Shown: positions 21,694 through 31,337 of the stretch, in pieces | Layout: every line of letters starts with the position of its first letter | How positions within the stretch are numbered: the first letter of the stretch is position 1 | Assembly: GCA_009886125.1 (NCBI GenBank) | Contig: VFJK01000083.1 | Coordinates: forward strand, 1-43,170 | Direction: 5' to 3' | DNA: 43,170 nucleotides | Origin: Geobacter sp. | GTDB lineage: Bacteria > Desulfobacterota > Desulfuromonadia > Geobacterales > DSM-12255 | Notes under the pieces: generated by a model | Seen by the model: the letters and a program-made list of their open reading frames with translations, nothing else | The model's database searches: none | What the model was told of the DNA's origin: nothing | Program-made: the position numbers and the translations under genes

Positions 21694-22020
21694 ATGCAAA
21701 CTTACAAGTTTCATGTAAAGCGTGGTGACACAGTCGCTGTAATAACCGGTAAAGACAGAAACAAGACCGGTAAAATACTAAAAGTCGATGCTTGCAAGAA
21801 CGGAGCTTTGGTTGAGGGCCTCAACATTGTCAAGCGTCATACAAGAGCGCGAAATAATCAGCCTGGCAGCCTTACCGAAAAAGAAGCACTGATCCAGATA
21901 TCCAACATCATGCTTTTTTGCGGCAAATGCAATAAGCCTGTTAAATCCAAGGCGTCTTTTCTTGAAGACGGTAAAAAAGTCCGTGTTTGTAAAAAATGCG
22001 GAGAGTCTTTCGATAAATAA
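21694..22020 (+). CDS. rplX: 50S ribosomal protein L24
   Basis: L24 starts large-subunit assembly. The ATG at 21694 is six bases from AAGGA (21683-21687), whereas an ATG two codons earlier touches that site, so I prefer 21694; this gives 108 residues. A KOW motif (VKRGDTVAVITGKDRNKTGKI) opens the protein. The second half contains CGKCNKPV and CKKCGE, two CxxC pairs that look like a small zinc site, a feature found in some bacterial L24 proteins but not in E. coli. Confidence 0.95.
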   Translation: MQTYKFHVKRGDTVAVITGKDRNKTGKILKVDACKNGALVEGLNIVKRHTRARNNQPGSLTEKEALIQISNIMLFCGKCNKPVKSKASFLEDGKKVRVCKKCGESFDK

Positions 22021-22034
22021 TCAGGAGGAAGTAG

Positions 22035-22574
22035 ATGGCCAGGCTTAAGGACATTTATATAAAAGAGATAGTGCCCAAACTAATGAAGGACTTCAATTAC
22101 AAAAGCGTAATGGAAGTCCCGAGGGTTGAGAAAGTTGTTCTCAATATGGGTCTTGGTGAGGCTATTCAGAACGTAAAAATTCTCGATTCTGCTGTTGATG
22201 AGTTAGGAGTGATTTCCGGTCAGAAGGCCGTTATAACCAAAGCTAAAAAATCGATTGCAACCTTTAAGCTGCGAGAAGGTATGCCGATTGGCGCGATGGT
22301 TACTCTGCGCAAGGATAGAATGTTCGAGTTTCTTGATAGACTCCTGAATATATCTCTTCCGAGGGTCAGGGACTTTAAGGGCCTGTCTCCCAAAGCTTTT
22401 GACGGTAATGGTAATTACTCTCTTGGAGTCAAGGAGCAGCTTATTTTTCCTGAGATCAACTATGACAAAATAGACAAGATCAAGGGTTTGAATATAACTA
22501 TTGTAACAACTGCAAAGAACGATGAAGAAGGTCGTGCTCTGCTCAAGTGTATGGGAATGCCATTCAGGAATTAA
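22035..22574 (+). CDS. rplE: 50S ribosomal protein L5
   Basis: L5 binds 5S rRNA and contacts P-site tRNA. The 179-residue product contains [48 protein letters not shown] and [24 protein letters not shown], all classic. A strong CAGGAGG site precedes the ATG. The length is normal. It is followed by rpsN after 19 bases. Confidence 0.98.
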   Translation: MARLKDIYIKEIVPKLMKDFNYKSVMEVPRVEKVVLNMGLGEAIQNVKILDSAVDELGVISGQKAVITKAKKSIATFKLREGMPIGAMVTLRKDRMFEFLDRLLNISLPRVRDFKGLSPKAFDGNGNYSLGVKEQLIFPEINYDKIDKIKGLNITIVTTAKNDEEGRALLKCMGMPFRN

Positions 22575-22593
22575 CAGGTTTTCGGAGGGGTTT

Positions 22594-22779
22594 GTGGCTA
22601 AAACATCAATGATTATTAAAGCTCAGCGTGGCAACAAATTCAAGGTTCGTGAATATAACCGTTGTCCTTTATGCGGTAGACCACGTGCGTACTACCGTAA
22701 ATTCGATATGTGCCGTATTTGCCTGCGTAAACTTGCATCGGCTGGACAGCTCCCGGGTGTAATAAAGTCCAGTTGGTAA
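22594..22779 (+). CDS. rpsN: 30S ribosomal protein S14, zinc-binding type
   Basis: S14 is the head protein near the A site. This is the short 61-residue zinc form, with C24/C27 and C40/C43 (CPLCGR and CRICLRK). The start is GTG 22594, nine bases after CGGAGGGG; longer in-frame readings begin inside rplE and are not credible. The C terminus [11 protein letters not shown] is typical. The 101-residue zinc-free form of E. coli is not used here. Confidence 0.97.
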   Translation: MAKTSMIIKAQRGNKFKVREYNRCPLCGRPRAYYRKFDMCRICLRKLASAGQLPGVIKSSW

Positions 22780-22809
22780 TATAGATTAAGGTTCAAGGAG
22801 TAAGAACAG

Positions 22810-23208
22810 ATGAGTATGACAGATCCGATAGCAGATCTTCTGACAAGAATAAGAAACGGTGCAATGGCCAAGCTTCAGAAAGTGGATATTCCTTCCTCTA
22901 ATATGAAAGTAGGAATTGTAACTGTTCTGAAAAATGAAGGTTACATAAAGAACTACAAGCTCATTTCAGATCAGAAGCAGGGTATCCTTCGTATATATCT
23001 TAAATACATTAACGATAGTGATTCTGTTATTTCTGAAATCAAGCGTGTAAGCAAGCCCGGAGGGAGAAGGTATGTAAAGAGCGATAAGATTCCTTCTATT
23101 AAGCAAGGGCTTGGAATTGCAATACTTTCGACATCTAAAGGTCTTCTTACCGATAAGGCTGCCAGGGAAACCGGCGTGGGTGGCGAGTTAATCTGTACTG
23201 TCTGGTAA
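22810..23208 (+). CDS. rpsH: 30S ribosomal protein S8
   Basis: S8 is a primary 16S rRNA binder of the platform and, in enterobacteria, represses the spc operon. The 132-residue product reads [17 protein letters not shown] at the start and ends with [20 protein letters not shown], both conserved. CAAGGAG lies nine bases before the ATG. It lies 30 bases after rpsN and 20 before rplF. Confidence 0.98.
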   Translation: MSMTDPIADLLTRIRNGAMAKLQKVDIPSSNMKVGIVTVLKNEGYIKNYKLISDQKQGILRIYLKYINDSDSVISEIKRVSKPGGRRYVKSDKIPSIKQGLGIAILSTSKGLLTDKAARETGVGGELICTVW

Positions 23209-23228
23209 TTTGCTGCAAGGAGAATAGG

Positions 23229-23768
23229 ATGTCCAGAATCGGAAAACAACCAATAGAATTACCTGTCGGCGTAAAGGTATCAATAGAGAAGCAGAATGTC
23301 ACTGTAACTGGTCCAAAGGGCATTTTATCCAGAACCATTCTAGAGTATGTTTCTATTGATCATACCGACAATACTCTCACGGTGAATAGAGCTGACGACA
23401 GCATCAAATCAAGGGCCGCACACGGCCTTACCAGAACACTTGTCAGCAATATGGTGACCGGCGTAACGAAAGGTTTTGAACGTGCTCTTGAGATTAACGG
23501 AGTCGGTTACAGGGCCGAATTGAAGGGCGAAGTCCTTAATCTCAGTCTTGGGTATTCTCATCCGATTAATTTTCAACTGCCGAATGGGATTACTGTTGAG
23601 GTTGATAAGATGACAAAGCTTCTTGTTAAAGGGATTGACAAGGAACTTGTCGGTCAGACAGCTGCCAAGATAAGGGAGTTCCGTTCACCAGAGCCATATA
23701 AAGGCAAGGGCGTCAAGTATGCGGATGAGACTATTCTCCGTAAAGCCGGTAAAACCGGTAAAAAATAG
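23229..23768 (+). CDS. rplF: 50S ribosomal protein L6
   Basis: L6 lies near the sarcin-ricin loop of 23S rRNA. The 179 residues begin [17 protein letters not shown], contain the repeated L6 domain with [19 protein letters not shown], and end with the conserved [21 protein letters not shown]. The length is normal. CAAGGAG precedes the ATG. The order S8-L6-L18-S5-L30-L15-secY is the usual one. Confidence 0.98.
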   Translation: MSRIGKQPIELPVGVKVSIEKQNVTVTGPKGILSRTILEYVSIDHTDNTLTVNRADDSIKSRAAHGLTRTLVSNMVTGVTKGFERALEINGVGYRAELKGEVLNLSLGYSHPINFQLPNGITVEVDKMTKLLVKGIDKELVGQTAAKIREFRSPEPYKGKGVKYADETILRKAGKTGKK

Positions 23769-23789
23769 CTAGTCTTCAAGGAGTAATCG

Positions 23790-24158
23790 GTGAGCAATAA
23801 TACATCAAAAAATGATGCCCGCCTTAAGCGACAGATAAGAGTGCGTAAGAAGGTCAGAGGAACGACAGCGCGCCCCAGGCTCAATGTTTTTAAAAGTTCC
23901 AGGCATATACATGCACAGATTATTGATGATATCAGTGGTGTAACACTTGTTGCCGCTTCGACTATATCTCCTGATATTAAATCTGATCTTACTTACTCAG
24001 GTAATGTTGAGGCTGCAAAAAAGGTAGGAGCAGCAATTGCGAAAAAGGCTATTGAGAAAAACATAACGTCTGTTGTTTTCGACAGAAATGGTTTTCTGTA
24101 CCACGGAAGAGTAAAAGCACTGGCCGATGCGGCCCGTGAAAATGGACTATCTTTCTAA
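23790..24158 (+). CDS. rplR: 50S ribosomal protein L18
   Basis: L18 binds 5S rRNA with L5. The 122-residue product starts at GTG 23790 ([24 protein letters not shown]), with AAGGAG seven bases earlier. It has the [20 protein letters not shown] core and ends with [21 protein letters not shown], typical for bacteria. The slightly long basic N-terminal tail is not unusual. Confidence 0.96.
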   Translation: MSNNTSKNDARLKRQIRVRKKVRGTTARPRLNVFKSSRHIHAQIIDDISGVTLVAASTISPDIKSDLTYSGNVEAAKKVGAAIAKKAIEKNITSVVFDRNGFLYHGRVKALADAARENGLSF

Positions 24159-24178
24159 AGATATTCAGGAGGTTTTCC

Positions 24179-24667
24179 TTGTCGAAGTTAAATGCAAATG
24201 AACTCAATCTTGTTGATCGCGTTGTTCATATAAACCGCGTAGCTAAAGTAGTAAAGGGTGGTAGACGTTTTAGTTTCTCTGCTCTTATAGTTGTAGGTGA
24301 CGGAAATGGCGTTGTCGGTTACGGCCTTGGGAAGGCAAACGAGGTTCCTGAAGCTATCCGAAAGGGCGTGGAGCAGGCAAAGAAGAATATCATCCGTGTT
24401 CCTATAGTCGAAGGTCACACAATACCTTATGATGTTCAAGGCCATTTCGGAGCAGGTCGAGTTTTGATGATGCCGGCTTCGGCTGGTACAGGTGTAATTG
24501 CCGGCGGTGCTGCTCGGGCAGTTTTTGAGTCTGCCGGTATACAGAATATTCTTGCTAAATGTCTGGGTTCTAATAATCCACATAATGTTGTAAAGGCTGC
24601 ATTTGATGGGCTGAAGCAACTTAAGAGCCCTGAAGAGATGATTGCCAGAAGAGGAATTGTTGAATAA
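24179..24667 (+). CDS. rpsE: 30S ribosomal protein S5
   Basis: S5 stands by the mRNA entry and affects decoding accuracy. The 162-residue product starts at TTG 24179, just after CAGGAGG. It contains [21 protein letters not shown], the spectinomycin-linked loop, [28 protein letters not shown] and [13 protein letters not shown]. Length and motifs are normal. No resistance-type change in the loop is evident to me. Confidence 0.97.
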   Translation: MSKLNANELNLVDRVVHINRVAKVVKGGRRFSFSALIVVGDGNGVVGYGLGKANEVPEAIRKGVEQAKKNIIRVPIVEGHTIPYDVQGHFGAGRVLMMPASAGTGVIAGGAARAVFESAGIQNILAKCLGSNNPHNVVKAAFDGLKQLKSPEEMIARRGIVE

Positions 24668-24686
24668 TAGATTATAGGAGTTTCAG

Positions 24687-24866
24687 ATGGCTGAGCAGCT
24701 CACTGTCACGTTGATTAAAAGTGGTATCGGTAAACCGGAGAAGCACCGTTTAGTACTTCTGGGTCTTGGTCTTAACAAACTGAACAAGAGTGTAGTCCTG
24801 AAGAATACACCTGAAATCCGGGGAATGATTAACAAGATATCTCATATGGTGAAGGTTACCGAATAA
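24687..24866 (+). CDS. rpmD: 50S ribosomal protein L30
   Basis: L30 is a small peripheral protein of the large subunit. The frame from ATG 24687 to TAA 24866 gives 59 residues, MAEQLTVTLIKSGIGKPEKHR onward, with the conserved LGLGLNKLNKSVVLKNTPEIRGMI and a KVTE end. AGGAG lies before the ATG. It fills the gap between rpsE and rplO exactly as in the standard spc order. Confidence 0.97.
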   Translation: MAEQLTVTLIKSGIGKPEKHRLVLLGLGLNKLNKSVVLKNTPEIRGMINKISHMVKVTE

Positions 24867-24883
24867 CAGGTCCGGAGAATATA

Positions 24884-25324
24884 ATGCAACTCAATACAAT
24901 TAAGCCTGCAGCAGGGGCAACAAAAGATAGAAAGAGAATCGGCCGAGGACCTGGTTCAGGCCATGGCAAGACTGCGACAAAGGGTCATAAGGGCCAGAAA
25001 GCGAGATCCGGCGGGAGTATTAAACCCGGTTTTGAAGGTGGACAGATGCCTATGCAGCGCCGTCTTCCAAAACGCGGATTCTCTCCGTTAACTCGCAAAG
25101 AGTATGTAGTGATTAATATATCACAGCTTGAAGTCTTCGAAACGGGTGCTGTAATAGATACCGCTGCAATAATCAGCCGTGGTCTTGCAAGCAATATTAG
25201 AGATGGAATCAAGATCCTTGCGAAGGGCTCTATTACAAAAGCTCTGACAGTTAAAGCCCACAAGTTCAGCTCTTCCGCTAAAGAGCAGATTATTGCTGCC
25301 GGTGGCACTGTAGAGGAGATCTAA
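24884..25324 (+). CDS. rplO: 50S ribosomal protein L15
   Basis: L15 is a late assembly protein. The 146-residue product opens MQLNTIKPAAGATKDRKRIGRGPGSGHGKTA and keeps the glycine- and arginine-rich extension GGSIKPGFEGGQMPMQRRLPKRGF that threads into rRNA. The end (VKAHKFSSSAKEQIIAAGGTVEEI) is the usual globular part. Its last codons carry the ribosome site for secY three bases further on. Confidence 0.98.
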   Translation: MQLNTIKPAAGATKDRKRIGRGPGSGHGKTATKGHKGQKARSGGSIKPGFEGGQMPMQRRLPKRGFSPLTRKEYVVINISQLEVFETGAVIDTAAIISRGLASNIRDGIKILAKGSITKALTVKAHKFSSSAKEQIIAAGGTVEEI

Positions 25325-25327
25325 GTT

Positions 25328-26635
25328 TTGTTCGAAGCCTTTCAGAATATCTTCAAGATTCCTGAGCTTAAAAAACGTGTACTCTTTTCTCTGTCGATGC
25401 TTCTGGTCTACAGGATTGGTTGTTTTATACCTACGCCAGGTATTGATGCAGTGGCTCTCTCACATTTCTTCAAGCAGTCACAAGGGACTCTTCTCGGTCT
25501 TTTTGACATGTTTTCAGGCGGTGCACTCGAGAAGTTGACAGTTTTTGCCCTTGGCATTATGCCGTATATCTCATCTTCCATTATTTTCCAGCTTCTTACG
25601 GTAGTTGTGCCAGCGATTGAAAAGCTCTCCAAAGAAGGCGATGCCGGCAGGAAGAAGATAATCCAGTATACTCGCTATGGAACAGTGGTTTTAAGTGTTG
25701 TTCAGGCGACAGGAATCAGTATAGGTCTTGAGGCCATGCGCGGCCCGGCTGGTGAGCTTGTTGTTCCTTCTCCGGGATGGTCATTCAGGATTCTTACGAT
25801 TATAACTTTAACTGCCGGTACTGCCTTTATTATGTGGCTCGGTGAGCAGATGTCTGAACGCGGAATCGGCAACGGTATATCTTTGATTATATTTGCAGGA
25901 ATTGTTGCGCGAATTCCCGCTGCAATCGGTAATACTTTCAAGTTGATTAAAACCGGTCAGCTGTCACTCTTTATTGTTATTTTTGTCCTGGCGGTTATGT
26001 TCTTGGTGATTGCCGGGATCGTTTTCGTTGAAAGAGGTCAGCGCCGTATCCCGATTCATTATGCAAAGCGAGCTGTAGGTCTTCAAACGCTAGCCGCGCA
26101 ATCCTCTCATCTTCCACTTAAGGTTAATATGGCAGGGGTCATCCCTCCGATTTTTGCATCTTCAATTATCATGTTTCCTGCAACTATTGCGAATTTTGTC
26201 GATGTCCCCTGGGTTAAGGGTGCAGCACAATATCTGATGCCTGGAAATTGGGTTTACAATATCATTTTTGTTGCCTTTATCGTTTTCTTCTGTTATTTCT
26301 ATACGGCTGTTACGTTCAACCCTGTAGACGTTGCAGAAAATATCAAGAAGCATGGTGGGTATATCCCTGGTGTCCGTCCTGGTAAGGAGACATCAGAGTA
26401 TCTGGATAGTGTCCTTACCAAGCTGACTTTTGCCGGGGCTTTTTATATTTCAGTAATATGTGTCCTTCCGTCGATTCTTATCGGCAAATTCAATCTTCCA
26501 TTTTATTTCGGAGGGACAGCACTTCTGATTGCGATTGGTGTTGGTATGGATACAGTTGCCCAGATCGAGTCACATCTCATAACCCGCAGTTACGAGGGGT
26601 TTATGAAGGGTGTCAAGATTAAGGGCAGGAGTTAG
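25328..26635 (+). CDS. secY: Preprotein translocase subunit SecY
   Basis: SecY is the ten-helix channel of the Sec exporter in the inner membrane. The 435-residue product starts at TTG 25328, with GAGGAG at the end of rplO as ribosome site. Ten hydrophobic stretches can be followed. The plug region [29 protein letters not shown] and the cytoplasmic loop [18 protein letters not shown]-like segment ([16 protein letters not shown]) are clear, as is [18 protein letters not shown]. The length is normal. It precedes adk by seven bases. Confidence 0.98.
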   Translation: MFEAFQNIFKIPELKKRVLFSLSMLLVYRIGCFIPTPGIDAVALSHFFKQSQGTLLGLFDMFSGGALEKLTVFALGIMPYISSSIIFQLLTVVVPAIEKLSKEGDAGRKKIIQYTRYGTVVLSVVQATGISIGLEAMRGPAGELVVPSPGWSFRILTIITLTAGTAFIMWLGEQMSERGIGNGISLIIFAGIVARIPAAIGNTFKLIKTGQLSLFIVIFVLAVMFLVIAGIVFVERGQRRIPIHYAKRAVGLQTLAAQSSHLPLKVNMAGVIPPIFASSIIMFPATIANFVDVPWVKGAAQYLMPGNWVYNIIFVAFIVFFCYFYTAVTFNPVDVAENIKKHGGYIPGVRPGKETSEYLDSVLTKLTFAGAFYISVICVLPSILIGKFNLPFYFGGTALLIAIGVGMDTVAQIESHLITRSYEGFMKGVKIKGRS

Positions 26636-26642
26636 TACTCCG

Positions 26643-27293
26643 ATGGGATATAACTTGATTCTGCTTGGGCCGCCTGGTGCCGGAAAAGGTACGCAGGCGA
26701 AGCTTTTAATTGAACGTTACTGTATACCTCAGATATCAACCGGGGACATACTCAGGGCTGCTGTAAAAGATCAGACTCAATCTGGTGCCAGGGCAAAAGA
26801 GTTTATGGATAGAGGGGCATTAGTCCCGGATGATCTTGTTATTGAGATAATCAAGGATCGTCTATCGCTAGCGGATACTGCTGCTGGTTTCATATTGGAT
26901 GGTTTTCCCAGAACCGTTGCACAGGCAGATGCTCTGGCTGTAATGCTGAAGTCAAATGGCAAGAGTATTGACCATGTGATTTCAATGACTGTGGATAACG
27001 AAGAGCTTGTTAAGAGAGTTATTGGTCGCTTGACCTGTAGGGGTTGTGGAAAGGGTTACCATCAGATTTTTGACCCCCCTGCTGTCAAGGGTGTTTGTAG
27101 TGCCTGTGGGGCTGAACTGTACCAGCGTGATGATGATAAGGAAGAGACCATGAGGTCGCGACTTTTGACTTATGAGTCTCAAACTGCTCCTTTGATTAAG
27201 TATTACTCTTCTCTTGGCCTTTTAAGGCCTGTAGATGGGCTCGGTTCAATACAGGAAATTAATGATACTCTGGCTAAAGTACTAGAAGGGTAA
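26643..27293 (+). CDS. adk: Adenylate kinase, zinc LID type
   Basis: This enzyme interconverts ATP + AMP and 2 ADP. From ATG 26643 it has 216 residues. The P-loop GPPGAGKGT is at 9-17, the AMP-binding ISTGDILRAA near 31-40, and DGFPRT at 86-91. The LID domain carries C132, C135, C152 and C155, a four-cysteine zinc site found in Bacillus-like and many deltaproteobacterial forms but not in E. coli. A longer reading into secY is possible but unlikely, since the family starts at MGYNLILLG-like sequence. Confidence 0.97.
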   Translation: MGYNLILLGPPGAGKGTQAKLLIERYCIPQISTGDILRAAVKDQTQSGARAKEFMDRGALVPDDLVIEIIKDRLSLADTAAGFILDGFPRTVAQADALAVMLKSNGKSIDHVISMTVDNEELVKRVIGRLTCRGCGKGYHQIFDPPAVKGVCSACGAELYQRDDDKEETMRSRLLTYESQTAPLIKYYSSLGLLRPVDGLGSIQEINDTLAKVLEG

Positions 27294-27297
27294 GTTC

Positions 27298-28044
27298 TTG
27301 ATAGTGCTTAAATCTCTTAAAGAGATTCAGAGGATGAAAGTTGCATGTTCAATTGTTGCAGAGGTTCTTAGGGTCGTAGTTGAGAGTGTCTCAGTTGGAG
27401 TGACTACTATCGAGCTCAACTCGATAGCTGAAAAGGAAGTTTCAAAGAGAAAAGCGAAGCCAGCTTTCAGGGGTTACAGCGGTTATCCTGCGTCATTGTG
27501 CTGCTCATTGAATAATCAGGTCGTGCATGGAATACCCGACAGCAGGCCTCTGCAGAATGGAGATATCCTCAGTCTTGATTTCGGCGCATATTATGACGGT
27601 TTTTACGGCGATGCTGCGGTAACTGTACCGATTGGAAAGGTTTCCGGTGTAGCGCTCAAGCTTATCGCTGCGACTGAGAAGTCGCTTCAGTTGGCAGTTG
27701 AGGCGGCACTTGTTCAAAACAGGCTTTCGGATATATCCAGTACAGTTCAGGCATACATTGAGTCAAATGGCTTTTCGGTAGTCAGGGATTTTGTCGGTCA
27801 CGGTATTGGTAGGAATTTGCACGAATCACCTCAGATTCCTAATTATGGGATTCCTGATACTGGCCCTAAGCTTCGTGCAGGGATGGTTCTGGCGATTGAG
27901 CCAATGGTAAATGAGAAGTCGCACGAGGTTAAAGTCCTTTCAGACGGTTGGACTGCGGTTACACTTGATGGTGGTTTGTCAGCACATTTTGAACATACGG
28001 TGGCAATAACAGATAATGGTCCGGAGATCCTGACCTTGGTCTGA
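27298..28044 (+). CDS. map: Methionine aminopeptidase, type I
   Basis: This metalloenzyme removes the initiator methionine from new proteins. The 248-residue product has all five metal ligands expected from E. coli MAP: D94 (LSLDFG), D105 (FYGDAA), H168 (VGHGIG), E201 (AIEPM) and E232 (FEHTV). The start is TTG 27298, four bases after adk and preceded by AGAAGGG. It sits before rpmJ; the infA gene often found at this place in other bacteria is not present in the 22-base gap. Confidence 0.96.
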   Translation: MIVLKSLKEIQRMKVACSIVAEVLRVVVESVSVGVTTIELNSIAEKEVSKRKAKPAFRGYSGYPASLCCSLNNQVVHGIPDSRPLQNGDILSLDFGAYYDGFYGDAAVTVPIGKVSGVALKLIAATEKSLQLAVEAALVQNRLSDISSTVQAYIESNGFSVVRDFVGHGIGRNLHESPQIPNYGIPDTGPKLRAGMVLAIEPMVNEKSHEVKVLSDGWTAVTLDGGLSAHFEHTVAITDNGPEILTLV

Positions 28045-28066
28045 AAAGCAAAGGAAGGAACAGCTT

Positions 28067-28180
28067 ATGAAGGTACGTGCATCAGTTAAGAAAATCTGCG
28101 TTAAGTGCAAGATTGTCAAACGCAAGGGTATCGTAAGGGTTATTTGCGAAACTCCAAAACATTCACAGCGACAAGGGTGA
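28067..28180 (+). CDS. rpmJ: 50S ribosomal protein L36, zinc-binding form
   Basis: L36 is the smallest ribosomal protein. The 37 residues [20 protein letters not shown] then [17 protein letters not shown] show zinc ligands C11, C14, C27 and H32, so this is the zinc-bound form. AAGGAAGG lies before ATG 28067. It stands 26 bases before rpsM, the usual partner at the start of the alpha cluster. Confidence 0.97.
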   Translation: MKVRASVKKICVKCKIVKRKGIVRVICETPKHSQRQG

Positions 28181-28206
28181 TAGAAAGAATTCAGGAGGGG
28201 TGAACA

Positions 28207-28575
28207 TTGGCACGAATATCCGGCATTGATATACCTAAGAACAAGCATATTGAAATAGCATTGACCTACATATATGGCATTGGTAGATCTTCGGCTCAAA
28301 AGATACTTACTGAGGCTTCAGTTGACTTCAACACCAGGACTGAGAAGCTTACAGAGCCTGAGATTGCCCGTATACGCGACGTCATTGATAAGACCTATAA
28401 GGTTGAAGGTGATTTGCGCCGTGAAATATCAATGGACATAAAGCGTCTTATGGATCTCGGCTGTTATCGCGGGCTTCGCCATCGTAAAGGGCTTCCGGTA
28501 CGTGGTCAGAGAACAAAGACAAATTCCCGTACCCGCAAAGGTCCGGCAAGAACAGTTGCTGGTAAAAAGAAATAG
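28207..28575 (+). CDS. rpsM: 30S ribosomal protein S13
   Basis: S13 forms bridges to the large subunit and contacts P-site tRNA. The 122-residue product starts at TTG 28207 after CAGGAGGGG, reads [25 protein letters not shown] and ends in the basic tail with [28 protein letters not shown]. Length and helix-two-turn-helix core are normal. Confidence 0.98.
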   Translation: MARISGIDIPKNKHIEIALTYIYGIGRSSAQKILTEASVDFNTRTEKLTEPEIARIRDVIDKTYKVEGDLRREISMDIKRLMDLGCYRGLRHRKGLPVRGQRTKTNSRTRKGPARTVAGKKK

Positions 28576-28603
28576 TTTAGTTTCTTATTGAATTGGAGGA
28601 GAG

Positions 28604-28999
28604 ATGGCAAGTCCTGCAAAAAAAGTAGTCAGGAAGAAAAAAGAGAAGAAGAATATTCCTAATGGCGTTGCGCATATTCAGGCAACTTTCAACAATACGA
28701 TTATTACTATAACCGACCCTGTCGGGAATGTAGTAGCGTGGTCAAGTTCAGGGTCAAAGGGCTTTAAGGGGTCGAGAAAAAGTACCCCCTTTGCTGCTCA
28801 GATTGCCGGTGAAGATTGTGCAAAACGTGCTCAGGAGAATGGTATGAGATCTCTTGAAGTTTTTGTCAAAGGTCCCGGTTCCGGAAGGGAGTCAGCGCTT
28901 AGAGCTCTTCAATCAGTCGGTCTTAACATCACTTTTATCCGTGATGTAACTCCGATTCCACATAATGGATGCCGCCCTCCTAAAAGGCGAAGAGTTTAA
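28604..28999 (+). CDS. rpsK: 30S ribosomal protein S11
   Basis: S11 lies on the platform and contacts mRNA near the Shine-Dalgarno helix. The 131-residue product has a lysine-rich N-terminal tail and the conserved [37 protein letters not shown] and [29 protein letters not shown] precedes the ATG. Everything is standard. Confidence 0.98.
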   Translation: MASPAKKVVRKKKEKKNIPNGVAHIQATFNNTIITITDPVGNVVAWSSSGSKGFKGSRKSTPFAAQIAGEDCAKRAQENGMRSLEVFVKGPGSGRESALRALQSVGLNITFIRDVTPIPHNGCRPPKRRRV

Positions 29000-29030
29000 A
29001 CCTGAGAAATATATATTAAGGAGGCTGTAA

Positions 29031-29657
29031 TTGGCTAGATATACAGGTCCGTCATGCCGTTTGTGCAGAAGACAGAATATGGAACTCTACCTTAAGGGTG
29101 AGAGATGTTATACGGATAAGTGCGCAATAAAGCGCAGAAATTATCCTCCCGGTCAACACGGCCAATTGAGGACAAAGGTCAGTGATTACGGTACCCAGCT
29201 TCGCGAGAAGCAGAAAGTACGTCGTATATATGGGATTCTGGAGAAACAGTTCCGCGGCTATTTCCACGAAGCAGACCGTATGCGTGGTGTAACCGGTGAG
29301 AATCTTCTCTCACTGCTTGAGCGAAGACTTGATAATGCTGTTTACCGGCTCGGCTTTGCTTCATCCAGGACTGAGGCCAGGATTCTTATACGTCATTGTC
29401 ACTTTACTCTTAATGGTCGTAAAGTTAACATTCCATCAATTCAATGTAGAGTGGGCGATGTTGTCGAACTCAGAGAGAAGAGCAGAAACGTTGCCTGCAT
29501 TATTGAATCACTGGAATCCGTTGTTCGTCGCGGTCTTCCCCAGTGGCTGGAGTTGGACAAAGACGCTTTCAAAGGCGTAGTAAAAGCTCTCCCGATACGT
29601 GAGGATATCACTTTGCCTATTCAGGAGCAGCTTGTAGTCGAACTCTACTCCAAATAG
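29031..29657 (+). CDS. rpsD: 30S ribosomal protein S4, zinc-binding type
   Basis: S4 is a primary assembly protein and, in enterobacteria, represses the alpha operon. The 208-residue product starts at TTG 29031 after AAGGAGG. Near the start it has [18 protein letters not shown] and a later Cys ([10 protein letters not shown]), a four-Cys zinc knuckle seen in Thermus and deltaproteobacterial S4. The S4 RNA-binding domain follows ([26 protein letters not shown]). Length is normal. Confidence 0.98.
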   Translation: MARYTGPSCRLCRRQNMELYLKGERCYTDKCAIKRRNYPPGQHGQLRTKVSDYGTQLREKQKVRRIYGILEKQFRGYFHEADRMRGVTGENLLSLLERRLDNAVYRLGFASSRTEARILIRHCHFTLNGRKVNIPSIQCRVGDVVELREKSRNVACIIESLESVVRRGLPQWLELDKDAFKGVVKALPIREDITLPIQEQLVVELYSK

Positions 29658-29687
29658 TCACTGATACCACCTTACGGGGAGGATTAT

Positions 29688-30710
29688 ATGTATAAGAATT
29701 GGCGCGATCTGATCAAACCTAAAAAAGTTCAGTTTGAGACAGAGTCGCTTACAAACTGTTATGGAAAATTTTATGCCGAGCCATTTGAGCGCGGTTTTGG
29801 GACCACTTTAGGGAACTCTCTTCGCAGAGTTCTGCTTTCCTCACTTCAGGGAGCTGCAATTACTTCTGTCAGGATTAAAAGTGTTCTTCATGAATTCTCA
29901 GCTGTCCCGGGAGTTACTGAGGACGTAACAGATATAATCTTGAACCTTAAGGGGATCAGGCTTAAAGTCCACGGGAACGAGTCCAGGATCATACGGGTCA
30001 TTCACAAGGGCGAAGGGGTTGTTACCGCAGGATCGATACTTGCTGATGCGAATGTCGAGATTCTCAACCCGGAGCATCACATCGCTACGTGCTCAAAGGA
30101 CGCCAATCTTGAAATGGAGATGATCGTCAAGATCGGCAAGGGATATGTCCCTGCAGACAAGAATCGAGACGAGAATGCTCCGGTCGGCACTATGCCGATA
30201 GATTCGATCTTTTCTCCGATCCAGAAAGTCAACTTTACGGTCACGTATGCACGTGTCGGGCAGATAACTGATTACGACAAGCTGACTATCGAGATATGGA
30301 CAGATGGCAGTGCAAAGCCGGATGATGCACTTGCATATGCTGCCAAGATTCTTAAAGAGCAACTTTCTATTTTCATCAATTTTGATGAAGAGTCTGAATC
30401 TTTCACTGAGGCAGAGGCAGAAGAAGAAGTTGAGAAAGTTAACGAGAATCTTTACAGGACCGTGGATGAACTTGAGCTTTCTGTCCGTTCAGCTAACTGT
30501 CTGAAAAATGCTGGAATAAAACTTATTGGTGAGCTTGTTTCCAGAAGCGAGTCAGAAATGCTGAAAACCCAGAACTTTGGCAGAAAATCCTTGAATGAGA
30601 TCAAGGATATTCTTGGCGAAATGGGACTTACTCTCGGGATGAAACTCGAGAACTTCCCTGATCCTCAGTTGATGGCTCGTCTTCGTGGCGATAAGAAGGA
30701 AGAAGAGTAG
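29688..30710 (+). CDS. rpoA: DNA-directed RNA polymerase subunit alpha
   Basis: The alpha dimer nucleates RNA polymerase assembly and its C-terminal domain contacts UP elements and activators. The 340-residue protein has the N-terminal domain with [23 protein letters not shown], a short acidic linker ([11 protein letters not shown]) and the C-terminal domain with [16 protein letters not shown], which includes the DNA-contacting arginine. GGGGAGG precedes the ATG. Domain order and length are normal. Confidence 0.98.
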   Translation: MYKNWRDLIKPKKVQFETESLTNCYGKFYAEPFERGFGTTLGNSLRRVLLSSLQGAAITSVRIKSVLHEFSAVPGVTEDVTDIILNLKGIRLKVHGNESRIIRVIHKGEGVVTAGSILADANVEILNPEHHIATCSKDANLEMEMIVKIGKGYVPADKNRDENAPVGTMPIDSIFSPIQKVNFTVTYARVGQITDYDKLTIEIWTDGSAKPDDALAYAAKILKEQLSIFINFDEESESFTEAEAEEEVEKVNENLYRTVDELELSVRSANCLKNAGIKLIGELVSRSESEMLKTQNFGRKSLNEIKDILGEMGLTLGMKLENFPDPQLMARLRGDKKEEE

Positions 30711-30746
30711 TTTTTAAAAGTATAAAAGGAACAGAGGACCGTTACT

Positions 30747-31259
30747 ATGCGTCATAATAAATCAGGCAGAAGACTTGGAAGAACCACAAGCCACAGGGTT
30801 GCGATGTTTCGCAACATGGTCACCTCATTTTTTAATCATGAGCGGATCACCACAACAGATGCAAAAGCTAAAGAACTCCGTTCGATTGCTGACAAGATGA
30901 TCACTCTTGGCAAGCGAGGTGATCTCCACGCCATGAGGCTGGCTGCATCATATATCCGCGAAAAGAGCGTTGTGACAAAGCTTTTTACGACAATTGCACC
31001 ACGCTATACCGCCAGACCGGGGGGCTATACCCGTATCGTGAAACTTGGGCTGCGTCCTGGAGACAATGCACAGTTGGCGATGATCGAGCTTGTTGAAGAG
31101 GAGTTCACCCCCAAAGTCAAGAAAGCTGCTCCAAAAGTCAAAGCTTCTGCAGCTGCCAAGGCTCCAAAAAAGGAAGCGGCTCCGGCAGTGGAAGTGATTG
31201 AAGAGGTAAAGACCAAGATTGCAGATCCTGCCGTAGCTTGCGAGGCAAGCGCAGACTAG
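30747..31259 (+). CDS. rplQ: 50S ribosomal protein L17 with long Ala/Lys-rich tail
   Basis: L17 is a large-subunit protein at the tunnel exit side. Residues 1-116 are the normal fold ([23 protein letters not shown] onward, with [26 protein letters not shown]). The protein then runs on to residue 170 with a low-complexity tail rich in Ala, Lys, Pro and Glu ([20 protein letters not shown]). The family is usually about 117-130 residues, so the tail adds some 45. No stop or frameshift hints at an error, so it appears genuine. It is the last gene before a strong terminator. Confidence 0.96.
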   Translation: MRHNKSGRRLGRTTSHRVAMFRNMVTSFFNHERITTTDAKAKELRSIADKMITLGKRGDLHAMRLAASYIREKSVVTKLFTTIAPRYTARPGGYTRIVKLGLRPGDNAQLAMIELVEEEFTPKVKKAAPKVKASAAAKAPKKEAAPAVEVIEEVKTKIADPAVACEASAD

Positions 31260-31287
31260 GACTGTTCGTACAAATTGCTGTTCAGCT

Positions 31288-31325
31288 AAAAGGCTCTGTC
31301 ATCAAATGACGGAGCCTTTTTATTT
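31288..31325 (+). terminator. Terminator at the end of the ribosomal gene block
   Basis: A 15-bp stem runs AAAAGGCTCTGTCAT (31288-31302) to ATGACGGAGCCTTTT (31306-31320) with loop CAA and one G-T pair, then TATTTT. It stops the long plus-strand transcript after rplQ. On the minus strand the same stem ends in TTTT and lies 18 bases after the TIGR02757 gene stop, so it may serve both directions. Confidence 0.93.
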
Positions 31326-31337
31326 TGGCTGACAGCG

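Noticed and set aside
26610-26642. Adk with 11 extra N-terminal residues
   Set aside because: It would begin inside secY; the family starts right before the P-loop, as from ATG 26643.
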